7,549 nt of DNA. Origin: Jatrophihabitans sp. Lineage in GTDB: Bacteria > Actinomycetota > Actinomycetes > Mycobacteriales > Jatrophihabitantaceae. Below, piece after piece: positions 1 through 4,572 of the stretch. Every line of letters begins with the position of its first letter. Within the stretch, counting starts at the first letter, position 1. The DNA is taken from contig JAOPVG010000027.1 in the NCBI GenBank assembly GCA_025966255.1, positions 1-7,549 on the forward strand, read 5' to 3'. A program made the translations under genes and the position numbers. The notes below the pieces were generated by a model, which was given only the letters and a program-made list of their open reading frames with translations, had not been told where the DNA came from and made no database searches.

Positions 1-956
1 CCCCCGCCGTGGTCGAGGCGCTCGCCGGTCATCCGGCGGAACGGCTCGAAGAGGGACGCGACCTGCCCGGGAGGGACCGGCGGCCCGCTGTTGGCGACGG
101 TGAGCACGCCGGCCGGGGAAAGCGTGACGGCGACCCAGCCGTGGGCGACGTTGTACTTGATGGCGTTGTGCACGAGGTTGCCGGCCAAGCGGTCGAGCAG
201 CGGTTGCTCGCCCAGGACAACCACGGGGGTGAGCGAGGCCGACAGGTCGACGCCGCGTTCCTTGGCCGTCGGGCGCAGCGCCTCGACGGCCTCACCGACG
301 ATGCGGTCCAGCGGTTGCGGCGTGTTCGACATGAGGCCGCGTTCGGTCTCGGCGAGCACGAGCAGTCCGTCGATCAGCTTCTCGTTGCGCTCGTTGGTGG
401 CGAGCAGTTGCCGGGAGAGCAGCTCGAGCTGTTCCTCGGTCAGCGCCGACGAGAGGCTGACCTCGATCAATGCGCGCTGCGTGGCCAGGGGGGTGCGCAG
501 CTCGTGAGATGCGTTGGACGCGAAACGGCGTTGCGCCTCGTAGCCCTCGGTGACGCGGTCGAGCATGGCGTCGACCGCGTCAGCCAGCAGGCGGGACTCG
601 TCGCGCGGGCCGTCCTGCCGCAGCCGCAGGCCGAGGCTCGTCGGGCCGAGGCGGTCGACCGTTTCGGCCATCGCCCGCACCGGCGAGAGCACCCAGCGGG
701 ACACGAGCAGGCCCAGCCCAGTGAGCACCAGCGCAACGACGATCAGCTCGATCCAGGCCACCGTGACGTTGAAGTTCGGGCAGGAGTTTGTGTACGAGCG
801 CCACGACCCGTCGCAGTTCACGTAGCCCGAGCGGTAGTACCGCACGATGTTGATGCCGTTGAAGCTGGCCCAGTCCAGGAAGAAGTAGCCGAGCGGCCAG
901 CTCAGCAGGATCACCAGGACGACGCGCCGGCGCGGGGTCAGCCGCCACCGATTCAT
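1..956 (-). CDS. Sensor histidine kinase, 3' partial (C-terminus beyond left edge)
   Basis: This is an inner-membrane sensor kinase that should autophosphorylate on His and pass the phosphate to the regulator encoded just upstream. About 318 codons are visible from the ATG at 956. In order: an Arg-rich cytoplasmic start; TM1 about residues 11-27; a short outside loop (about 28-66) with Cys48 and Cys59; TM2 about 67-86; a HAMP linker; the H-box around His151 (ASHELRTPLA); the N-box at 260-264 (NLVHN); a G1 box reading NSGPP at 289-293; and the F-box LFEPF at 302-306. The frame stays open to position 1, where the G2 lid (DHGGG) begins, so only the last part of the ATPase domain is missing. Asn replaces the usual Asp at 289; from memory this occurs in actinobacterial CutS-type kinases. 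The start lies 22 bases after the regulator stop, with GAGG 6 bases upstream, so the two genes are co-transcribed. The signal sensed is unknown. Confidence 0.93.
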   Translation of the reverse strand, partial: MNRWRLTPRRRVVLVILLSWPLGYFFLDWASFNGINIVRYYRSGYVNCDGSWRSYTNSCPNFNVTVAWIELIVVALVLTGLGLLVSRWVLSPVRAMAETVDRLGPTSLGLRLRQDGPRDESRLLADAVDAMLDRVTEGYEAQRRFASNASHELRTPLATQRALIEVSLSSALTEEQLELLSRQLLATNERNEKLIDGLLVLAETERGLMSNTPQPLDRIVGEAVEALRPTAKERGVDLSASLTPVVVLGEQPLLDRLAGNLVHNAIKYNVAHGWVAVTLSPAGVLTVANSGPPVPPGQVASLFEPFRRMTGERLDHGG

Positions 957-978
957 CCGGCGCCTCGGCGCGGCGCGC

Positions 979-1638
979 TCATTCGCCGAACCGGTAACCG
1001 ACCCGCGGCACGGTGTGCACGATCGCCGGCTCGCCCAGTTTCTTGCGCAGCGTCATGACCGCGACTCGTACCGCATTCGTGAAGGGATCGGCATGCTCGT
1101 CCCACGCCTTCTCCAGCAACTCCTCGGCACTGACGACCTCGCCCGACGCATGCATCAGGATGGACAGCACCGCGAATTCCTTGGGCGTCAGGTCGAGCAG
1201 CCGACCCTCGCGGAAGGCCCGGTGCCGCGGGATGTCCAGCACGACGCCGGCGCGGTCCAGTACGGGTGGGGAGCCGGTCGGTGGCCGTCGGGCCAGCGCT
1301 TGCACCCGGGCGGCGAGCTCGGCGAAGGCGAAGGGCTTGGTCAGGTAGTCGTCCGCGCCAAGTCCGAGGCCGTCGACGCGGTCGCGAATCCCGCTGGCCG
1401 CGGTGAGGATGAGAATGCGCGTGCCGAGTTGCTCCTCGACCATCCAGCGACAGACGTCGTCACCGGTACGGCGGGGCATGTCCCGGTCGAGGACCGCGAC
1501 GTCGTAGCGGTTGATGCCGAGCCGCTCGACGGCGGCCTCGCCGTCGTAGCAGACGTCCACGGCCATCGCGAGCTTGCGCAGCCCGTCCGCCACGGTGTCG
1601 GCGAGCAGCCGCTCGTCTTCGGCGAGAAGGACACGCAC
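979..1638 (-). CDS. OmpR/PhoB-family response regulator
   Basis: This is a DNA-binding response regulator, partner of the kinase encoded downstream. Numbered from the GTG at 1638 (219 aa), the receiver domain covers about 1-115: acidic pocket Glu7-Asp8, phospho-acceptor Asp51 in VLDRDMP, switch Thr79 in LILTAAS, and Lys101 in YLTKPF. The winged-helix output domain fills the rest, with LTPKEFAVLSILM and the C-terminal VRVAVMTLRKKLG and VPRVGYRFGE recognition and wing motifs. I chose the GTG because VRVLLAEDE is the canonical receiver N-terminus and a GGAG lies 8 bases upstream. An ATG at 1665 would add nine residues without a better ribosome site. The LDRDMP and GLGADDYLTKPFAFAELAARV strings resemble CutR-type actinobacterial regulators, but the target genes cannot be read from the protein. 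The tandem repeat at 1708-1724, just upstream, is a likely binding site for this protein. Confidence 0.95.
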   Translation of the reverse strand: MRVLLAEDERLLADTVADGLRKLAMAVDVCYDGEAAVERLGINRYDVAVLDRDMPRRTGDDVCRWMVEEQLGTRILILTAASGIRDRVDGLGLGADDYLTKPFAFAELAARVQALARRPPTGSPPVLDRAGVVLDIPRHRAFREGRLLDLTPKEFAVLSILMHASGEVVSAEELLEKAWDEHADPFTNAVRVAVMTLRKKLGEPAIVHTVPRVGYRFGE

Positions 1639-1707
1639 GCTCGGGTCTCCAGATCGTGGTCTCACGTCGGATGTCGACCGTCAGTGCGTCGAGCATCCCG
1701 GTGTCTG

Positions 1708-1724
1708 CATAAGCGGGCCATAAG
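1708..1724 (+). promoter_or_regulatory. Tandem direct repeat, candidate response-regulator box
   Basis: CATAAG occurs twice (1708-1713 and 1719-1724) separated by CGGGC, giving an 11-bp period. Over the 11-bp units eight positions agree. OmpR/PhoB-family dimers bind head-to-tail half-sites at one helical turn, so this is the expected geometry. The site sits between the regulator (start 1638, minus) and the carboxypeptidase (start 1805, plus) and could control both. It is also AT-richer than its surroundings. That this regulator binds here is inference. Confidence 0.5.
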
Positions 1725-1742
1725 GGGCGCCCGAACGTCGAC

Positions 1743-1748
1743 GATAGC
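1743..1748 (+). promoter_or_regulatory. Candidate -10 element for the carboxypeptidase
   Basis: GATAGC is a moderate match to an actinobacterial -10 hexamer. No good -35 hexamer lies 16-18 bases upstream. Instead, the tandem repeat ends 18 bases before it, as in activator-dependent promoters where a PhoB-type box replaces the -35. Transcription would start near 1755, leaving a leader of about 50 bases before the ATG at 1805. This is weak evidence from base matching only. Confidence 0.25.
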
Positions 1749-1804
1749 GACAGATCGTGAGGCTGTTCTCGTCCCGCCCCTCCGGACCAGAAGGCTGCCG
1801 CGCC

Positions 1805-2761
1805 ATGTCCCGTCCGTCCGTCGCCGCGCTGCCGCCGATCTACGGTGCGGTGACGCTCCACTCCCCGCGCCGGCGCCGGGCCCGGCTTCGGGGCAGTGTC
1901 GCGCTGCTGGCGGTCGCCTCGGCGGTGGTCGCTCTGATCGCGCCGCACATCCTGAACAACGACAGCCGCCGGCACTATCTGGCCGCGAGCGGCTGGCCGA
2001 GCCACGGTCAGGCCGCGTATCAACTGGGCGGGGACGACCCGCAGACGAGCCCCGGCCAGGCGGCGACGCCCATCGCCAGCCTGGCCAAAGTGATGACCGC
2101 CTACCTCGTGCTGCGCCAACTGCCCCTGGGTCCGGGCGAGGGCGGGCCCACTCTCACGGTCTCGGAGGCGGACGTGGCTGACACAGCGGTGCGCCGCAGC
2201 CAGGAACAGTCGCTCGTACCGGTTCGTGCCGGCGAGGAGCTGAGCGAACGGCAGGCCTTGATGGCTCTGCTACTGCCGTCTGCGAACAACGTCGCCGTGA
2301 TGCTTGCGCGGTTCACGGCCGGCAGCGTCCAGGCGTTCGTCGCCCGGATGAACGCGATGGCCGTAGCGCTGGGCATGTGGCACACCAAGTACACCGACCC
2401 GAGTGGCTTCGACGACGGCACCCGATCGACGGCCGGCGACCAGTTGATCCTGGCGCGGGTGGCCGCGCGTGTCTCGGTCCTCGCGGACATGATGGCAACG
2501 CGCAGCTACCGGTTGCCGGTGGCCGGCACGGTGGACAACACCGACACGCTGCTGGGTCAGGACGGCTTCGTCGGCATGAAGACCGGCTCGGACGACGCCG
2601 CAGGCGGCTGCTTCATGTTCCGCACGCATCGCCTCGTGGCCGGCAAGACGGTGGACATGCTCGGCGTCGTGATGGGTCAGCCCGGCCACAACCTCATCGC
2701 GGCCGGCCTCTACGCGGCCCGGCAGTTGGCCGACCGTACTGCGCCGGCCGCCCATGGCTGA
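1805..2761 (+). CDS. D-alanyl-D-alanine carboxypeptidase, peptidase family S11 (DacA/DacC-like)
   Basis: This is a penicillin-binding-protein-type serine enzyme that removes the terminal D-Ala of peptidoglycan stem peptides outside the membrane. Numbered from the ATG at 1805 (318 aa): an Arg-rich cytoplasmic start, a single hydrophobic segment about 30-50 (GSVALLAVASAVVALIA) acting as an anchor or uncleaved signal, then the catalytic domain. All three active-site motifs are present: Ser92-x-x-Lys95 (SLAK), Ser159-Ala-Asn161 and Lys259-Thr-Gly261. The WPSHGQAAY stretch before SxxK is, as I recall, common in actinobacterial members. There is no long C-terminal beta-sheet domain as in E. coli PBP5. 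The ATG is preceded by AGAAGG 10 bases upstream. A GTG at 1757 would add 16 residues but lies almost at the presumed transcription start. The gene is divergent from the two-component genes, which suggests control by that regulator. The family assignment is firm; the exact peptidoglycan substrate is not. Confidence 0.93.
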   Translation: MSRPSVAALPPIYGAVTLHSPRRRRARLRGSVALLAVASAVVALIAPHILNNDSRRHYLAASGWPSHGQAAYQLGGDDPQTSPGQAATPIASLAKVMTAYLVLRQLPLGPGEGGPTLTVSEADVADTAVRRSQEQSLVPVRAGEELSERQALMALLLPSANNVAVMLARFTAGSVQAFVARMNAMAVALGMWHTKYTDPSGFDDGTRSTAGDQLILARVAARVSVLADMMATRSYRLPVAGTVDNTDTLLGQDGFVGMKTGSDDAAGGCFMFRTHRLVAGKTVDMLGVVMGQPGHNLIAAGLYAARQLADRTAPAAHG

Positions 2762-2997
2762 GGTTCGGGTGGACTACAAGGATTCCTCGGCGACGGCGGT
2801 CTCGCCGTGGCCTTACGCGCCGCGTTGGCTGCGCTGGCGCTCGTCGCGCCTCTGGTCGCCGTCATGCCCACGGCGCAGGCGCGCAGCGTATGGCCGAGCC
2901 AGGGTCAGGCGGCGTACGTCCTCGGTCGCGGCGTCAAGCTACCGGCCAGCCGGCACCCCGCGAAGGCACCCATCGCCTCCATCGCGAAGGCGATGAT
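2754..2997 (+). pseudogene. Truncated tandem copy of the S11 D-Ala-D-Ala carboxypeptidase
   Basis: This is the remnant of a second carboxypeptidase directly after the intact one. The frame from a GTG at 2807 reads a secretion signal (ALRAALAALALVAPLVAV, then TAQA) followed by WPSQGQAAYVLG and APIASIAKAM. These match the intact gene's WPSHGQAAYQLG and TPIASLAKVM, including the SxxK motif (Lys codon 2987-2989). Similarity stops at about 2996. The SxN and KTG motifs are absent, and the frame then runs into antisense of rsrA. Upstream, an ATG at 2754 overlaps the intact gene's stop and gives a plausible start (MAEVRVDYKDSSATAV) in another frame. Third-position GC favours that frame up to about 2783-2805 and the 2807 frame afterwards, so a one-base loss there is likely in addition to the 3' deletion. 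The remnant could still yield a short exported peptide, but not an active enzyme. Confidence 0.8.
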
Positions 2998-3005
2998 TTG
3001 GCGGG

Positions 3006-3299
3006 CTACTCGGCCCGGTACTCGCGGTGGGCCGACTCGACGGTCAGCTCGGTGATCCGAACTCGGACCCGCTGATGCAGGCTGGCCGGCGCGCGGTCAC
3101 CACCGCAACAACGGGTGATCAGCGCGCGGACGTCCTGCTCGAGGCCGTACTGCTTCAGGCAGGGGGCGCAGGCCTCCAGGTGCTGGCGGATGCGGCCCTT
3201 GGTGGCGTCATCGGTCTCTTCGTCCATGTAGACGTACAGCTCATCGAGCACGTCGGTGCAGTCGATGTTGCCGGGACCAAAGCCGAAACCCTTGCTCAT
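3006..3299 (-). CDS. rsrA: Zinc-binding redox anti-sigma factor, RsrA/RshA type
   Basis: This is a cytoplasmic 97-aa anti-sigma factor that holds SigR while reduced and releases it when its thiols oxidise and zinc is lost. The ZAS signature is at His40-x3-Cys44-x2-Cys47 (HLEACAPC), with Cys14 before it and a Cys64-Cys65 pair after. The spacing equals that of S. coelicolor RsrA (Cys11, His37, Cys41, Cys44, Cys61, Cys62) shifted by three. The context strings [11 protein letters not shown] and CLKQYGLEQ also fit. RsrA's extra Cys3 has no counterpart here: the only cysteines are 14, 44, 47, 64 and 65. Its ATG overlaps the sigR stop by four bases (ATGA), so translation is coupled, which helps keep sigma and anti-sigma in ratio. 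The stop at 3006-3008 lies about 10 bases from the end of the carboxypeptidase remnant. Confidence 0.95.
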   Translation of the reverse strand: MSKGFGFGPGNIDCTDVLDELYVYMDEETDDATKGRIRQHLEACAPCLKQYGLEQDVRALITRCCGGDRAPASLHQRVRVRITELTVESAHREYRAE

Positions 3300-4006
3300 T
3301 CCTCGCCTCCAGCGCCGGTGCGGATGAGGCCGCGCTCCCGGGCGTAATCAGCCAGCAGGTTCTGCAGCTGCTTCCGGCCGCGGTGCAGACGCGACATCAC
3401 CGTTCCAATGGGCGTGCCCATGATCTCAGCGATTTCCTTGTATGCGAAGCCCTCGACGTCGGCGAGATACACCGCCAGGCGGAAGTCCTCGGGCAGCGCC
3501 TGCAGCGCGTCCTTCACGTCGGAGTCGGGCAGGTGGTCGAGCGCTTCCATCTCGGCCGAGCGCAGGCCCGACGACGTGTGCGACTCGGCCCGCGCCAACT
3601 GCCAGTCCTCGACGTCCTCGTTGCCGGATTCCTGGGGCTGGCGCTGCTTCTTGCGGTAGTTGTTGATGAACGTGTTCGTCAGGATGCGGTACAGCCAGGC
3701 CTTGAGGTTCGTGCCCTCGGTGAACTGGTGGAATGCCGCGAACGCCTTGACGAACGTCTCCTGGACGAGGTCCTCGGCGTCGGACGGGTTGCGCGTCATG
3801 CGCATCGCGGCAGCGTAGAGCTGATCCAGGAACGGGAGCGCGTCGCGCTCGAACCGGGCCCGGCGGGCTTCCACCGTCTCTTCCGCCACCGTGCTCCTTC
3901 CGAGACCCTCATCGGGCCGTGGATTGGAGACTATCGCGGGCGCCCTCAGCGGTCGGATCTCGCTCACCAGCGCAGAGGCCCGAGCGGGCCGTGTTGCGAC
4001 CATCAT
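3296..4006 (-). CDS. sigR: ECF RNA polymerase sigma factor SigR/SigH, long (SigR-prime-like) form
   Basis: This is the sigma factor for the thiol-oxidative (disulfide) stress response, controlled by RsrA encoded next. The core starts at [15 protein letters not shown]. Region 2 includes [23 protein letters not shown] and [26 protein letters not shown] linker ([20 protein letters not shown]) follows, then region 4 with [27 protein letters not shown] and [18 protein letters not shown]. These are near-identical to SigR as I remember it. Two starts are credible. ATG at 4006 (236 aa) lies downstream of the SigR-type promoter. GTG at 3889 (197 aa) has AAGGAG four bases upstream and begins where homology to the core begins. 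The 39 residues between them are Arg/Ala/Pro-rich with no domain. In Streptomyces such an extension (SigR-prime, autoinduced) makes the protein unstable. The frame is open further, to an ATG at 4066, but that codon lies inside the promoter. Confidence 0.95.
   Translation of the reverse strand: MMVATRPARASALVSEIRPLRAPAIVSNPRPDEGLGRSTVAEETVEARRARFERDALPFLDQLYAAAMRMTRNPSDAEDLVQETFVKAFAAFHQFTEGTNLKAWLYRILTNTFINNYRKKQRQPQESGNEDVEDWQLARAESHTSSGLRSAEMEALDHLPDSDVKDALQALPEDFRLAVYLADVEGFAYKEIAEIMGTPIGTVMSRLHRGRKQLQNLLADYARERGLIRTGAGGEE
3887..3899 (-). promoter_or_regulatory. Ribosome site and internal GTG start for short SigR
   Basis: On the minus strand AAGGAG (3899-3894) is followed by four bases and GTG (3889-3887), in frame with sigR. 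It is the best Shine-Dalgarno in the gene's 5' region and sits exactly where conserved SigR sequence begins ([18 protein letters not shown]). It therefore probably makes the main, stable SigR. The ATG at 4006 has AAGGAG too, but 12 bases away. Confidence 0.6.
3930..3935 (-). promoter_or_regulatory. Possible constitutive -10 for short sigR transcript
   Basis: GATAGT on the minus strand lies about 40 bases before the internal GTG at 3889, so a transcript from it would encode only the short protein. This would parallel the sigRp1/sigRp2 arrangement of Streptomyces. No convincing -35 is visible at 16-18 bases. It is listed as a candidate only. Confidence 0.2.
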
Positions 4007-4025
4007 TTGCGGTTGCTTCTCCTTC

Positions 4026-4031
4026 GATAAT
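4026..4031 (+). promoter_or_regulatory. Possible -10 for the YbaK-type gene
   Basis: GATAAT on the plus strand is a good -10 match in otherwise GC-rich DNA and would start transcription near 4038, about 55 bases before the GTG at 4093. The best upstream -35-like hexamer, TTGCGG at 4007, is only 13 bases away, which is too close. If real, this promoter overlaps the divergent SigR promoter, so the two would compete. Confidence 0.25.
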
Positions 4032-4040
4032 GTCTGTCCC

Positions 4041-4069
4041 CATAACCAATCCGTACCCCGATGCATTCC
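4041..4069 (-). promoter_or_regulatory. SigR-dependent promoter of sigR (autoregulatory)
   Basis: The minus strand reads GGAAT (4069-4065), 18 bases, then GTT (4046-4044, followed by ATG). This matches the SigR/SigH consensus GGAAT-N18/19-GTT exactly. It is placed and oriented to transcribe sigR-rsrA. Transcription would begin near 4036, about 30 bases before the ATG at 4006, with AAGGAG at 4024-4019 in the leader. The promoter shows positive feedback and implies that stress-induced mRNA carries the long reading frame. The match to consensus is direct; activity is inferred. Confidence 0.8.
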
Positions 4070-4092
4070 AGATCAGCCGTAAGGTGCCGATC

Positions 4093-4566
4093 GTGGCAAC
4101 AGGAACGCCCGCGACGGCACTGCTGACGCGGGAGAGAATCGAGTTCACGCTGCACCCGTACGAGCACGATCCGCGGGCTTCGGCGTTCGGTGAAGAGGCG
4201 GCGGCGGCCCTCGGCGTCGACCCGGAACGCATCTTCAAGACGCTGATCGCCACGGTGGACGGCAAGCTCGCGTGTGCGGTGGTGCCAGTGGCGGCCCGAC
4301 TCGACCTCAAGGCCTTGGCGGCGGCGTTGGGCGGCAAGCGGGCCGAGCTGGCCGAGCCAGCGGCGGCGGCGCGGGCGACGGGGTACGTGGTGGGCGGGAT
4401 CTCGCCGGTCGGGCAGAAGACCCGGCTGCGGGTGGTGGTGGATGCCTCGGCCGAGGGTTTTGCGACGGTTTATGTCTCGGCGGGGAAGCGGGGGTTGCAG
4501 GTGCAGCTGGCGCCCGCGGATTTGGTGCGGGTTGCTGGGGCGCTCGTTGCCGGGATTGCGGGGTGA
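4093..4566 (+). CDS. ybaK: Cys-tRNA(Pro)/Cys-tRNA(Cys) deacylase, YbaK/EbsC family
   Basis: This is a cytoplasmic trans-editing enzyme that hydrolyses Cys mischarged on tRNA(Pro). The 157-aa product has the length of E. coli YbaK (159 aa) and the same landmarks: YEHDP at 23-27, the GEEAAAALGVDPERIFKTL helix with Lys49 (equivalent of essential Lys46), VVPVAARLDLKALAAALGGK, then ATGYVVGGISPVGQKTRL and FATVYVSAGKRGLQVQL. The GTG at 4093 is chosen because AAGGTG lies 6 bases upstream and homology begins there. In-frame GTG at 4084 and ATG at 4030 are possible but would add unconserved residues. It is divergent from sigR across a short shared control region. A Cys-handling enzyme beside a thiol-stress regulator is suggestive, but no SigR promoter faces this gene. 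Its stop lies six bases from the stop of the convergent ligase gene. Confidence 0.93.
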   Translation: MATGTPATALLTRERIEFTLHPYEHDPRASAFGEEAAAALGVDPERIFKTLIATVDGKLACAVVPVAARLDLKALAAALGGKRAELAEPAAAARATGYVVGGISPVGQKTRLRVVVDASAEGFATVYVSAGKRGLQVQLAPADLVRVAGALVAGIAG

Positions 4567-4572
4567 TACGGC

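Noticed and set aside
9..1058. Long plus-strand open frame (349 codons) opposite the kinase
   Set aside because: It is antisense to a gene with complete H, N, G1 and F boxes. Composition is Arg/Gln/Val-rich low-complexity, with no recognisable domain. Such frames are common opposite GC-rich genes.
1015..2181. Plus-strand open frame of 388 codons spanning regulator, gap and start of the carboxypeptidase
   Set aside because: It crosses an antisense gene, the intergenic repeat and a different frame of the carboxypeptidase. No protein family is recognisable and the codon pattern is wrong.
2807..3055. Intact small secreted protein encoded at 2807
   Set aside because: Its middle is clearly the N-terminal third of an S11 carboxypeptidase, and its last residues are antisense of rsrA. 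A truncated duplicate explains it better, though a residual exported peptide cannot be excluded.
3280..3304. GGAAT on the minus strand at 3303-3299 as a second SigR promoter before rsrA
   Set aside because: No GTT occurs at 18-19 bases, and rsrA is already co-transcribed with sigR through a 4-base overlap.
4007..4066. ATG at 4066 as the start of sigR
   Set aside because: It overlaps the GGAAT element, upstream of the -10 of the SigR promoter, so transcripts from that promoter would not contain it.
3919..4092. N-terminal extension of the YbaK-type protein back to 3919
   Set aside because: It would overlap sigR coding sequence and has no ribosome site. Homology to YbaK starts at about 4093 and the length from there fits the family.
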